From NCBI GenBank assembly GCA_026119935.1, contig JALRMH010000022.1:1-64000 (forward strand): DNA of 64,000 bases, given 5' to 3'. The notes below the pieces were generated by a model. The model searched no databases, was not told the DNA's origin, and saw nothing but the letters and a program-made list of their open reading frames with translations. Of the stretch, positions 53,430 to 64,000 are shown piece after piece. This DNA is from Endothia cerciana. Taxonomy: Eukaryota; Ascomycota; Sordariomycetes; Diaporthales; Cryphonectriaceae. Position numbers and translations under genes: made by a program. Every line of letters starts with the position of its first letter. Positions within the stretch are counted from its first letter, which is position 1.

Positions 53430-55437
53430 GCTACTACCAATCTGACCTCTGGCGAGGATGAACCGCGGCTAACAGATGTGTCAGTCCTTGGCAGCGTGGA
53501 GCAGGTTACGAACACTAATGATTTTCAAACGGCGGCACGAGGCGTGTTGATGCCTGTGCTGGAGTCGCCATTCACGACGAAATGGAACTAGAGGGTCTTA
53601 TATTCTATATTATTCGAACACCAATATACCACGGGAGAGGTCATCACTTCAGATCCACTGACTTCACATGTCGCTCCGATTCATCAATGCCGATTATCCT
53701 GCCAATTTCTAGAGATCACCAGCTCACCCACCGAACTCGGAAGTTCCCGAAAACTTCCCATCTCTCACCACTTTTCTTCCTCTTGTCAGAGCACATTATA
53801 GGAGCACACGGAACGGCGTCAGGAGGTTTGGGACCGGGGGGGGCCAATTTTTGAAGGCCAACAAAGCAGGGTCTTGGGACCCCCTGGAGTTGGTCGATAC
53901 AATACCATTGCAACCTTTTGCGTCCACGGTAGCCAGGCGAGAGGACATTTACTTCCTCAGCCACCCTTGGAATACCCCAAGGATGGTCGGCAATACCATT
54001 GTCGGGACTGAAGAGATAGTGCCCAGCAAGAGAGAGAGGGGTTGTGGACGTGAAGAAGGCGTCCTTTGGTGGGTATACTGCCGAGCCGCCTGATAGGAAT
54101 AAAGTGATGAGTGTGCCCTGCCGATACCGCAGGGACAGGGTCAAGAGAGTGGCGCTCTAGTGGTCTCACCTGCTGCCATTTGCATTGTGTTGACGATTAG
54201 GCAAGGTGCGGCTGATATTGGGCTTCATATAGCTAATTGACTTGTTTCGTTCGAGTTCAGCTTTTGCGTGTCATTCCCTTGAATGAACACCCACCAATTA
54301 TCACGGGATTCTGCATGTGGCTGAGAGACAATGACGGCTGGGGTGGAAGGATCAAGCTGAGTCTCTTGTCAGCTGTTGACGCAAGGGAGGGGGGGCCAGT
54401 GACTTGACTTCTCCGCTTCAAGATGTGAGTTCTCCACGATCTTTGATTCTGGTCTGCTTCCCTACTAATCTTCACTCTTCCTGGCCGGTCATCCCTTCAA
54501 ATTTCAGCTCATTCTGGTGACCACGCTCGAGATCGAATATGTCGATGTTTCCTTGACCTGGCCATATCGTGTCTTTCATCAAGCATTCGGTACTGGCTCT
54601 GTGGACAAGCTACAGCGTCGCCACCTCAAGCTCTCTCCCCAAGCTGAGGATTGCATGGTGCGCAACGTCTGAAGGCGGCGATACCCTGAATTGCTGCCAC
54701 AGGCAGTCGTGATCCCCGTCATCCCCGATACCATCTCCTTACGCACCGGCATGCTGCTGCTGTATCGCATTGTGCCTCGTGGATCGAGATGGCCGTGAGC
54801 AAGTGCTTCTGCTCCGTCGGCCGTTTTCATCCATTCTGGGGGAACAAGTCGGTCAACGAGGTACCGTTGTCGAAGGAACTGATGAAGAGGGAGAAGATCA
54901 CGGACATCTGGGAGAGAGGATCTTGGGCGACAGGTCAGTGAAGCTAAAACACATGTGTCACGAAGGACATCTCCGATTCTCTTTTCTGACGAGGTTGATG
55001 GGCAGGATCCATCTGTTCTATCAAGACAAAAAGCAAAGCATCTCAGAATCTTTTCGAACTCAAGATATTAGTTAGAAGCCAGCAGCATACTGTGTTGTCC
55101 AGTAGACATAGTCATGTCCTGGTGTCAGTCATCCCTTGTGTCTGTGACCACGCCGCCTTATTACATGGCCACCACCTCAAAAACATGCCCAACACTCCCG
55201 AATCACTTTTTTTTTTTTTTGGGGGGGGGGGGGGGTTTTGGGGTTTTCGGGGGTTTTTTTTGCCTTCCCTGGTGGACCTGCGCAACTGCAGGCTCTCACC
55301 CGTCACCTGGATGAGAAGAAGAGAGACAAGCGCGACCCAGCTGACGCCGATCAAAATCAGAACACGCGCGATAATATCACATTTGGACTTTGTTTCCCTT
55401 TTTGCAGTTCCTCCGGACAAATTCAGTCTGCCTCGTC
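53430..55437. other. Convergent intergenic region
   Basis: 3' flanks of the FLC (+) and wetA (-) genes. Contains the T14-G15-(TTTT GGGG) tract at 55207-55260 described separately. No gene supported. Confidence 0.55.
55207..55260. repeat. T14/G15 tract with G4T4-type repeats
   Basis: T14 is followed by G15, TTTT, GGGG, TTTT, C, GGGGG and T7. The plus strand has several G runs separated by T4 loops, enough to form a G-quadruplex. It lies about 180-230 bp beyond the wetA stop. Confidence 0.85.
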
Positions 55438-58047
55438 TCAAATCACGATCCCTTCCTTCTTCAGCATCGAGACATCCATCCCGGCGGCCGTGGCAGCCCT
55501 CAACATGGCCTCACTCAACTTCCTCTGCCTCTCCAACGCCTCCTTCTCCCTCCTGGCCTTGGTCTTGCTCGACCCGCTCGGCGCGACCCCAGTCATGAGC
55601 ACGTCGTGGTCGTTGGGCGTGTAGTTCACGAACCCGATCTGCCCGCCGCTGCCGCCACTACCGCCATCGAGGCTTATCCCACCCCCGGCGACATCCCCGA
55701 CCCCGGCCACAGACGACGATGCGCCGGACATGCTCCGCCGCGAGTGGTGCACCGACCCCCGCCAGCTCGACGTGCTCCGCCGCTTCTTGACCGCATGCGT
55801 CTGCATGTCGGACGTGGGCGTGATCAGGTCCGTCGTGGACTTGCGGTGCCCGAGGCCGCTCAGTGCGCCGCCGGCGACGCTCGTGGACGCCTGGCGGCGG
55901 GTCGTGGAGCGCGAGCGGCGGCCACTGGCGGCGGCGCCACCGTTGGAGGACGACGCGCCGCGCGTGGGCGACGGCGACGGCGACGAGGAGCTCGGCCGCC
56001 GCGCCTTGCGGGGGGACGCGCCCGTGAGCTGGCCGTACCGGGCCCCTGAGGACGGCGCGCGGGGCTTGGGGCGGCGGGGGGAGGTGTAGCCGTTGCCCGT
56101 GTACGCGGCATGGAAGGAGTGCATGCTCCCTGGCGCGTGCTGCTGGGGCGTCTGCTCCGGGAAGGGGAACACCGATGCCTCGTGCGGCGGGATGCCGTTG
56201 TGCGTCTGGTGGATCTGGGACGAGAGGAGGGGTGCGCTGTCGGGCGTCCGGGGCTGGGGCATGTGGATCATCAGGCCACTGTTGGCGAGGTCGTCCGGCC
56301 CGGGGGTGCGGCGCGGGTCGCCGGAGCGCGAGTCGTAGGGGGGGACCTGAATGGTGAGGTTGTGGTGGTTGCGGCTGCCTATAGGGCCCCTTTCCCCGGA
56401 GGCGTTGTTTGAAGCTGTGGCCGTGAAGTCCAGGCTGCCGCTGTCTGACGAGGGATCGGAGTTCCAGGCATCCATGACGGTGCCGTCGCTGTGGTGGAGG
56501 AATGTCGCAGTGCCGGACATGCCATACGGAGGCGCCCAGGCCGGGCCATTCATGCTCCACGACTCGCTGGTTGCAGGGAAATAAGTGGCGCCATCATCCC
56601 CAGAGGCATCCGGCTCGAGACTCGGCGTGGCCAGCGGCGTGTTCGGGATGTTGGCATTCAGCCCGACACTCTTAGCGTTGATGCGCGCCGCAGGACCGAG
56701 TACACCTTCGGCGGTGTTGAAGTCGAAGAACGGGTCGTCCATCAGCCCGGCCACGAAGCTGGCCGAGTCAGAGGGCCCATGATGCAGGACGGCCGGGTGG
56801 GCCATGTCCGTCAGCGGCGGCGAGACGGGCATGCCGTCCCACATCTGCTGGCCCTCGGAGGCCAGGCGGCGGGTGGCCTTGTTGGGCGACTCCATGTGTG
56901 AGGTGGTCGCGGTCTGCGGCATGGGTGCTGCCTTTGGTTGGGGCTGCTGAGGGTTGCTGATGCGGCCCCGGGAGCCCACGGCCCGGCGGATGGTGGAGTA
57001 GATGGACTCGAGTTTCCGCTGCGAGCCCGCTCTGAAGGTTTTCCTGCCACCGGCCTTGGCGAGGTTGCACAGGTCGATGTCGTCTGCTGTCGAAGTTGCT
57101 GGAGCAAAAGTACCCCGGTTTCTGGCTCGTGTCGCTGTGGTGTTTGTCAAGGAACGAGGACCGCCGGCCAGGGGAAGAGAGGCAGGCGAGGAGGACATAG
57201 GCCCAGATATGGCAGAAGTAGTCGATGACGGAGCAAAGGAGCGAGGCACCATCCCGCGGGGCGAGTTCACGGCTAGGCCCTCCAGCCTAAGCAGTTCCGA
57301 GTCTGAGATGGAGCCACCCGCGGGCTGGCCCTGCGACCCCAGGCCGCGCCGGCCACTAAGGAGCCGGCGCCTTTGTTCGACTGTCTCAGGGTTGAGGTGG
57401 CCGAGAACGACATGGTTGGTAGACCTACGTCTGCCGGCCTGCCTGGTATCTCCGTCGAGGCCATCCGGAGCTGAGCTCTCTGGCGCGATCTGCTGGTCCT
57501 GGCGTGGGCCTTTCTGGCCTTGACGGTGTTGGTAGTAGTACTGTCGATGATTCGTCATCGACCCGGCTGACCTTGCTGATCCCGAATCGGAGCTAGACTC
57601 GCCATCCTCGGAAGGGGTCGAGTTTGCAATCGACATCTTGTCAACAGACTCCCTCAGGGACGCATCACTGGTCACGCCGATGCCAGTGGCCCTCGGTCCC
57701 GAAGTGACCAAGGCAGAGGCGGGACGGGATAGGTCGTCCCGTGCTAGCCCAGGCTGGGCGGCGCGGAGGAGATGGTGGCCTGGCTCTAGTCCCTCGTTGC
57801 CGTGGTGGAGCGGGACGGCGAAGTTCTCGTCAGAGCTATGGGCCCCCTCATGAGGGTCGGTCCCGTCCATCTCCATGACCACGTACTGATCGAAGAAGTC
57901 GGAGGGTGGGCGCGCCTGCTGGTGGTGGTGATGGGGTTGTCCTCCCGCGGGAGCCCCAGTCCAGGGCCCGGAGGGGTCGGGTGACGAGGAGAGGTTGAAG
58001 AAACCCTCTTTGTCTATGGAGAAGTCCATGACGTGCGCGCAGGGCAT
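55438..58047 (-). CDS. wetA: WetA, developmental regulator of spore maturation
   Basis: Nuclear regulator of conidial maturation. In Aspergillus it is the last step of the BrlA-AbaA-WetA cascade, controlling spore-wall completion and metabolic dormancy. The intronless 869-aa frame carries both WetA hallmarks: the N-terminal FFDQYVVMEMDG (about residue 50), and the C-terminal ESC1/WetA-related domain (from about 805) with NYTPNDHDVLMTGVAPSG, SGSSKTKARREKEA and a final helix ending KKEGIVI. Between them the protein is Ser/Pro/Gly/His-rich and disordered, longer than the A. nidulans protein. Basic clusters (KKRRSTSSWRG, SGRRSRSTTRR) may serve nuclear import. A second Met lies six residues on and may be the true start. 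Neighbours are not part of the cascade. A nearly 2-kb upstream region fits complex regulation. Confidence 0.93.
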   Translation of the reverse strand: MPCAHVMDFSIDKEGFFNLSSSPDPSGPWTGAPAGGQPHHHHQQARPPSDFFDQYVVMEMDGTDPHEGAHSSDENFAVPLHHGNEGLEPGHHLLRAAQPGLARDDLSRPASALVTSGPRATGIGVTSDASLRESVDKMSIANSTPSEDGESSSDSGSARSAGSMTNHRQYYYQHRQGQKGPRQDQQIAPESSAPDGLDGDTRQAGRRRSTNHVVLGHLNPETVEQRRRLLSGRRGLGSQGQPAGGSISDSELLRLEGLAVNSPRGMVPRSFAPSSTTSAISGPMSSSPASLPLAGGPRSLTNTTATRARNRGTFAPATSTADDIDLCNLAKAGGRKTFRAGSQRKLESIYSTIRRAVGSRGRISNPQQPQPKAAPMPQTATTSHMESPNKATRRLASEGQQMWDGMPVSPPLTDMAHPAVLHHGPSDSASFVAGLMDDPFFDFNTAEGVLGPAARINAKSVGLNANIPNTPLATPSLEPDASGDDGATYFPATSESWSMNGPAWAPPYGMSGTATFLHHSDGTVMDAWNSDPSSDSGSLDFTATASNNASGERGPIGSRNHHNLTIQVPPYDSRSGDPRRTPGPDDLANSGLMIHMPQPRTPDSAPLLSSQIHQTHNGIPPHEASVFPFPEQTPQQHAPGSMHSFHAAYTGNGYTSPRRPKPRAPSSGARYGQLTGASPRKARRPSSSSPSPSPTRGASSSNGGAAASGRRSRSTTRRQASTSVAGGALSGLGHRKSTTDLITPTSDMQTHAVKKRRSTSSWRGSVHHSRRSMSGASSSVAGVGDVAGGGISLDGGSGGSGGQIGFVNYTPNDHDVLMTGVAPSGSSKTKARREKEALERQRKLSEAMLRAATAAGMDVSMLKKEGIVI

Positions 58048-60012
58048 GTCTGAGAGGGCCTAGGGCACAGGTCTTTGTTTTCTTCCCCCCCTCTCTTTGG
58101 CCTGCGGCTAGTTTGGCACGGAGGAGATGGCCGACCGAGGGCGAGGAGTGGTGGTTGGCAGACCAGTTTGGCAGGTCAGAGCTTAGGCTATCGACCGCTT
58201 ACTTTCCTGGAGGTGTCGTCGCCGGCAGGCTGTCTTCCCTCCACAGATTGCTGCCCTCGGTGTATTGTTGTTGTTCTGACTTTTTGTGTGGTTGCTGAAA
58301 GCAGTGATGGAAACGCGGTGGACGAGAGAAGAGATGTCCGGAAACGAATGACCATGTCGAAAGGGAGGAAAGAGCCTTCGTCGGAGCAAAGACGGGTGGT
58401 ATAAGAGGGAAAAGATCAATTTTGTAGATATCCATGGCAACAGTAGATATGCAGGGCTGACATTAAAGAAAGAGCCTTGGGCGCGGCTGTTGCTATCACG
58501 AGCGGGTAGGGATGGCAACTATTGGAATGCTATCCTTTCCTTGGGTCCCAGCTGAAAGCCATTCTCTTTGGACAGGGTATTGTCATTAAGCATCAGGGGG
58601 GGGGGGGGGCCGAGATAGAATTCAAGACCTTTTGACATTATTTTCCTTATTGTTGCCAGATTAAAAGTGCGAGGCAGAAGCCCTTGGCCGGGGAGGGGGA
58701 GGCTATTCCTACGTACCCTCCCCCCTTCCGTTAGATCATCAGCTATGGTTCACCTGTGCTGATAAGGACAAAGAGAGTCCGACTACCCTTTGGATAAGCG
58801 AGGGGGGGTGGTGTTCTGCACAAAGGGATCTTTGTAGATAAGTCCTCGAGGGGGAGGCCGAGCAGCAGCGGGCCCCACTAGCGTCTTCTGAGCCCAACTG
58901 GTACTATTTCCAGCCTCGCTGTAGAGGCAAAGGGCCTTGCCTCGAGGGCTAGTGGTACTTGTGTCAAGGAAACCGGGAGCTGAAGAAGGGGGGCCAGGGG
59001 GGGGTCAAGGTTCTCTGGAATGTATTTGGGGGGGAGGGCGATCGATTTCAGTCTCTGATGGGACAAGTCTACTTGGCTTTGGGGGATGGGGGGAGAAAGA
59101 GCTGAAACATCACCAATGAGGTGGTCCCGATCCGTACGTAGTGGGCTATCGTAGTCCGGCTCTGGAGCTTTCCGAATCTGTAAGGGCCTCTTTGCTGCTC
59201 GTTGTTGGTGGGAAGATGGATGATATGGCCAAGACCGCCGCCTATGCAAGCCTGCAAGGCTATTATCAATCTTCCTAAAGTTGGTTGGGCGTTAGGCAGA
59301 AATCGTAGGTCATGCGCACAACCCACACCAACGGCCGTCCCTGGGCGCTTAGGTAGGGTCAGTCAGACCTGCAGGGACGAGGCTCTGTGGGGGGCCGCAT
59401 AAATCCAGGAACCAAACAACGGGTGCATGAGGTCCTGCTCAGACTTCAGCCCTATGGAAAGAGAACAAGAAAACGTGCGTGGCCTGAAACATGGCCCGTG
59501 GTGTCACAAACAAAACATGACTGCCGAAGAAGTGAAGAAGCATGCATGTGTTCGTATCTGCAGGGCGCAAGGCCTTGCCAGCTCTTATTTTGGAATATGC
59601 AAGTTGAGGCTGAGGCTGTCCAGTAAACGGAGTGCTTGTGTCAAGGATCCCATGTTTGCGTAGGGAATTGAACCTTGGGAGGCTCAACTTCTATTCGGAC
59701 TGTGCTTGCAGAAACATCTTTAAGCGTCTTCGCTTATGGTCTGAACCACGGTGTACTAAACCTCTCCCCAAGATCTGGACGGTGCTCATACATGGTGTAG
59801 GTGAAAAGCATAATGCTAGATAATGGAAGGGGGAGGGAAGAGAAAGAAAGAGAGAGGGAAAAAAAAAAAAAAAGGGCACGCCGTCCAGATTGCCCGTACG
59901 CCCCGATAAGCCCAAATGCAAGGGGTATATATTCCAGAACTCCATCCACACCCACTAACATACAAAACAAGAAAGAAAAAAAAAAAATTTGCTGCGAGCT
60001 CCGGATGCAGCT
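58048..60012. other. wetA promoter and leader region
   Basis: On the minus strand this is the upstream region of wetA and the 3' flank of the 60.0-kb gene. Purine-rich blocks (58320-58420, 59820-59875) and G runs (58599-58611, 58999-59003) occur. A single-base A tract lies near 59860. No gene supported; several short ATG frames could be upstream ORFs if the leader is long. Confidence 0.5.
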
Positions 60013-61002
60013 TTAAGGTGCAGTCGGGGCAGAGGCCGAGCTTGCCGCCGCGGAGATGGCAGGATTGCTCGGTTTGTCGCGCAGCTTGGTCCGCTTGCGC
60101 ATCCTGGGCCTGTTCCTTACGAGGTTCCGACAGCGCAGAGCGCTTTCCATGGATGAACGGTATAGCGGCAGGCCGTTGTTATCAAACCCTATGGCTTCAT
60201 TGGCACGACGGGCTGCGAGATATTTCTCGATGGACGGCCTCACGAGCTCTCCATCGCGCTCCAGGTTCTCGTCAACCTCGAGAGCGGGCGGGTCAACCTC
60301 CATCTCGTCGACATCGCACGTGTCGATCATGGACGGGCTGGACAGGGGCGATGAACGAACGCTGCATTGTTTTCTGGAGCAGGCCATGTCCTCCACAAGG
60401 CTCTGCGTTTCTCGGGGGTTCTGGGGGGTGTTGTAGAACCTCGACGATATCCGCCGTCGCAACCGCCTGTTGTTGTCCGCGATGGAGGTCCGTAGTCTCG
60501 ATGGCTCTTCGTCCTTGGGTGACCCGCCTGGCTTGTCAACCTCGGCTGCGGATATGCGCGGCACATCAAAGGACCGTATCCCAGTGGACGGGGGCGGTCC
60601 CTGACATGCCTGGTCAACCTCCAGCGGGAAAGAAGCTATTGTAGTGAAGGGCGCGGCGGGAGAACAAGACACATCTGATACACCGGGGCCTGGGGGAGGG
60701 CTGTGGACATCGGAGCGCAGGTCCTGTCTGCTGAGGGTCCACGCAATAGCGTCTATGCTTGCAGTGCTATCGTGCGGTGACGTCCTTGGGGATCCGCAAG
60801 AGCCTTCTGAGACTGGCATGTGTAATGTCTCAGCCGATCCTTGGCGCCGTTCCCGTTCACTCTGCCGGGCGGATGGCGTCGATGGGGCTAGCAGTGACCA
60901 TCCGCCAGGACGGGGCAGCTGTTGGATGCCCCCATTGTCGTCTGCTGCCACCTCAGCCCCGGACTGATGGAGCGGCGCATAGGTGTAGCCTCCGTCGGAC
61001 AT
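60013..61002 (-). CDS. Unrecognised Ser/Pro-rich basic protein
   Basis: Intronless 329-aa frame from the first ATG (61002) to a stop; the frame is open further upstream only through a TTG. It starts MSDGGYTYAPLHQSG, has a long hydrophilic Ser/Pro region with SP/TP sites (SCGSPRTSPHD), then a more conserved-looking block with RRLRRRISSRFYNTPQNPR. Later come MEVDPPALEVDENLE and PSIEKYLAARRANEAIGFDN, and it ends in an Arg/Lys cluster (RNRPRMRKRTKLRDKP) and an Ala/Ser tail. No domain recognised, no signal or membrane segment. Basic clusters suggest a nuclear protein. It is transcribed in the same direction as wetA, with the wetA promoter in between. Confidence 0.6.
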   Translation of the reverse strand: MSDGGYTYAPLHQSGAEVAADDNGGIQQLPRPGGWSLLAPSTPSARQSERERRQGSAETLHMPVSEGSCGSPRTSPHDSTASIDAIAWTLSRQDLRSDVHSPPPGPGVSDVSCSPAAPFTTIASFPLEVDQACQGPPPSTGIRSFDVPRISAAEVDKPGGSPKDEEPSRLRTSIADNNRRLRRRISSRFYNTPQNPRETQSLVEDMACSRKQCSVRSSPLSSPSMIDTCDVDEMEVDPPALEVDENLERDGELVRPSIEKYLAARRANEAIGFDNNGLPLYRSSMESALRCRNLVRNRPRMRKRTKLRDKPSNPAISAAASSASAPTAP

Positions 61003-64000
61003 GATGGTCCCCTTATCCCATAAGTACGCGACGAGATGTTTCCCACCATCCAGCTGACCTCCGCGTCCCCGGCCAGGCTCAAGAGGCGGACGAGACGGCA
61101 AGCCCGAAGCGGAGCACAGCCGGAAGGCAGAGGGGCTAGGAGGCAGCCGAAGCTGTGGCTCGCGCGGTGTTGTAGAGATAAAGCTATTCGGGGGCGGGGA
61201 GACAAAGTGATACCGCTGTCAATGGCTGTGGATGGCGGATGGCGGATGGCGGATTGTGTTGGCGTTGGGGCACCCAAGCCTAGCGTGAGGACCAGCGCCG
61301 CCGCCGCCGCGGCTTCCCCCATGCACCAAAGCCACCTGGAAAAGGACGGACGGCTGCCGCCCAGGACAAGGTCACCGCCAGTAAAGGATCTTGCAGTGGG
61401 GTGATCTTTATCGAGCTGTTGAGGCCAGGTCGCACGATCCCGTGCGAAGCGAGGGCTAGCTCAGGCCTGCACTTGTCCGGCACGGTACTTGTGGGAGGCC
61501 CTGGCTCTTGCTGCTGACATGTTACTGCCGGTCGGGATAAGGGATCTGATATCTATGTCTTGGGAGTCAAAAAGACGACCCGATATGTCCATGTGTCGAT
61601 GAGTCGCGGTAGTTAGTTGATGCACCAGTCGAAAGACCCAGCAGAGCACACCCCATGCGCGGGCGGGGCGAGGGCGAGGGCGAGGATGAGGACGAAGGCC
61701 AAGGCCAGGGCCAAGGCGAAGGTGGTCGAGTGAGCACCTTTGGACCTTTGGTCGTTGTGGTATCGTTGTCGGGTTAGAGATCAGGTCGACGACAAAGCGG
61801 GTAAGTACGGATGCTAGCCCTGGCGTGGGAGAGGAGGGGGTTTTTGAGAGGGCTAGAGTCTGTCTACGCCCCCAGGGTGACCCCAGCCAGAGGGGCCAGG
61901 CCAGGCAGGGAGCCAGGGCATTACGGGTGTGGTGGGTGTGGGTGTGCAGGTGTGTGACGCCAGGCAGCCCAGCAGGGGGAAGGGGAGGGGCCAAACAAGG
62001 ACAAGAAGGCCAAGCCGGGGATGCCTGAGCCGTTACGGTAAGTACTATGGTAGTACCGCTGTCGACCACGTAGCAGCAGGTAAGTCTAGGAGTCAAGCTG
62101 CAGGTCGGGACATCCGATGCCTGATGCTGCTGCTGCTGGGTCTGGAGTAGGAAGAGGCTTAGGAGGTGCAGTAGGCACTGGCACGCACACACACACAGAC
62201 GCACAACAGTCCTAAGAAAGGACTTGCTAGATACCCAGGCTGTGTAGGGGAGAAGGCATTGTGGCAACCTTGCCTGTTGTCTGATGTGTTGATGGCCTGC
62301 TGTTCAAGAAGACGCTGGGAATACGTAGTCCCCGGCCTGCCCTGGGGCTTAGGGGCTTGGGGCTCTCTGCAGGGTGCTGGGGCTGGCGCTGGGGCTGGCG
62401 CTGGGGCTGGCGCTGGTGCTAGCGCTGGGACTGGGCCTGTTCGAGGCTGGACGTCAGAAGGACAGTACCACCTGAGTGGCTGCATCTGGGCGACAGGGGA
62501 CAGGAACATCACCATGCAGATTATGGCATACTGATAATACCGGTACTGGTATCTCCTCGGAGCTCTACTTACAATGCACGTGCTATGGTACTATGGTAGT
62601 AGCGTACCATAGTAGGAATAGGAGTAGGAGGGAGACACCATCTTAACAGATCTTCCTCATCGTACCCAATCAGCAAACGCTCCTCATCTCTCTACCGCAC
62701 GCACCAAAGACACACGCCTCTCTTCTTCGAGGCAGCCGGGGCCCCCATGCGTCCTTGAACGTGCCCTTTTCCCTTTTTCCCTTTCTTCTCTTCCTCCTCC
62801 TCAGGACCAGAAGCGGAAACACACATGTAGGCGGATATCTGTATCTGTGCCCGTCAGCCCAGCCCAGCCTGGACCAGCTCAGGGTCTGCTGGGGAACTCT
62901 GGCCTCTGCGCCACATCCTCACGCGTCCCAGAGCCTCGGGTCCTGGAGCACGAACCCACCACCCTCGCAGAAGCCACATCCACCCTCGTGGCTCCAAAGG
63001 AGAGGAGTGATCAACTGGCCCGCTTTTCGTCCAGTGCCATCGAGTCCGGACGCATGGCCTGATCACATACTGCATCCTGATCTGTGACCTCCCCCAGATA
63101 CTAACCTCGCGCACCACGGCAACTAGTAGGACATAAGGACAAAGAGCCGGTCTGATTCAGTGGCTTAACGCTGCTAGGAGTCTGACCAGAAAGGGTTATG
63201 GCCTCTCCCATCGCTTCCCTCCCCCCACCCCCCCCGTCCTGGGCAGCCTTTCGGCGGCCTAGACATCGATCGACCCAGAAAACCCACCGGCCCCCGAACC
63301 GTCGAGATTGGGCATGGCCGGCGCCAAGTGCTGTGGTATTGCCTCTCGAACTCAAACTTAAAAGCCCCGGGTGGAGGACGATCGGTGGATCGCGGCTCGG
63401 CTCGACGGATGGGGGGAAACATTTCACACATCCTGGCATGTGAAGCCCCAACGCAGCGCTCATCCATCGCCAACACGACAGGTCCACGAGCATCCGGACA
63501 GCGACTGTCTCGGTGCCCAGGCCAAACATGGCATCATGTACAGAGTCGCTCCAGGAAATTACTAGACCTTGGGAGTTTTAAACCTGTCCCATCTAGGACG
63601 GCCGCCTCATCAATGCGGACGCCGAACACGCTTTGTGTGTAGACTACGACCCTGAAGTCGGAAATTGAAACCTCAGCATTGCCAGATCAGAGAGCACGTC
63701 CGGACGAACGGGAGACCATCCGCCTCGTCGTCTGGCGGTGACTCCAACTGTCCCATGATCAAAAATAAATAAAAACCAAAAAAAATTCCTACAGGTCACC
63801 GTGGTGTCGTAGCCGTATCTCGACTCATCAGTCCCCGGAGAACACTCCCGGCAGCGAATTCTGAGGGGTGTCCCTCAGATTGACCACTCGGATTGCTCCC
63901 ACCCACTGCCGCCATCCCAGCCAAAAGCGGACACGGACGCAGCTTGCAGAGTTCTTATCGACTTCCGTCCATGGTCTCGCCCATGGCCTGACCAAGAAGT
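61003..64000. other. Terminal gene-poor region
   Basis: Upstream of the 60.0-kb gene. Contains imperfect 6-bp repeats (about 61665-61725), the 12-bp tandem array at 62379-62426, CT-rich stretches (62755-62800) and an A-rich patch (63768-63786). Open frames are short and repeat-derived. No gene supported before the window edge. Confidence 0.5.
62379..62426. repeat. 12-bp tandem array (ggggctggcgct)
   Basis: Three perfect and one diverged copy. As the unit is a multiple of three it produces Gly-Ala or Pro-Ala repeats in overlapping open frames, which should not be taken as protein evidence. Confidence 0.85.

Noticed and set aside
55658..56560. 300-codon frame overlapping wetA on the same strand
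   Set aside because: Alternate frame of the wetA exon with Arg/Pro/His bias. The wetA frame has the conserved C-terminal domain.
59640..59700. tRNA-like T-loop (ggttcaattcc on the minus strand)
   Set aside because: The surrounding bases do not form a T-arm, anticodon arm or acceptor stem. No other tRNA-like element was found in the window.
62259..62534. Gly-Ala and Pro-Ala repeat proteins on both strands
   Set aside because: Produced by the 12-bp tandem repeat in non-coding DNA.

Overview
The window reads as nuclear DNA of a filamentous ascomycete (Pezizomycotina), most likely a Sordariomycete. The evidence is: genes split by short GT-AG introns of about 55-200 nt, GC-rich exons, long pyrimidine-rich leaders, and filamentous-fungal families (WetA, DUF3433, DUF6594, SUR7, FLC/TRP, fungal GPI wall protein). 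A decayed transposon also carries stop codons of the kind left by repeat-induced point mutation (RIP). I saw no tRNA, rRNA, CRISPR array, operon or prophage. Splice sites were fitted by hand to keep frame and family motifs; none were verified by RNA or search.

Layout. 1.8-3.6 kb (+): eight-exon secreted agmatinase. 4.3-5.9 kb (+): BAHD-type acyltransferase. 6.9-8.7 kb (+): P-loop ATPase. 9.5-11.0 kb (-): GH27 alpha-galactosidase. 13.4-14.2 kb (+): GPI-anchored wall protein. 16.0-16.7 kb (-): HD phosphohydrolase. 16.7-21.3 kb: the second-longest gene-poor stretch. 21.3-22.2 kb (+): CBM48/AMPK-beta-like protein with a Ser/His tract. 23.5-24.9 kb (+): amidohydrolase. 25.6-27.1 kb (-): SUR7/PalI protein, divergent from a GPI-anchored PLC-like phosphodiesterase at 29.6-31.1 kb (+). 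31.9-33.8 kb (-): bromodomain protein. 34.7-36.3 kb: decayed pogo/Fot1-like transposon. 36.6-37.7 kb (-): atypical Ras-like GTPase. 38.8-39.8 kb (-): unrecognised gene. 40.1-40.9 kb (+): DUF6594 membrane protein with a probable GC-AG intron. 43.1-45.8 kb (+): DUF3433 membrane protein. 45.8-51.0 kb: gene-poor, with a possible actin-family relic. 51.0-53.4 kb (+): FLC/TRP-like channel. 55.4-58.0 kb (-): WetA. 60.0-61.0 kb (-): unrecognised basic, Ser/Pro-rich protein. 61.0-64.0 kb: no gene seen.

The genes do not form a pathway or metabolite cluster. The loosest theme is the cell surface: SUR7, PLC-like GPI protein, GPI wall protein, FLC channel, and WetA, which controls spore-wall maturation. 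I found no clear undescribed multi-gene system. The best leads are the GTPase with a degenerate G3 motif, the CBM48-Ser/His protein, the GC-AG intron, the G/T-tract downstream of wetA, and the transposon and actin-like relics.
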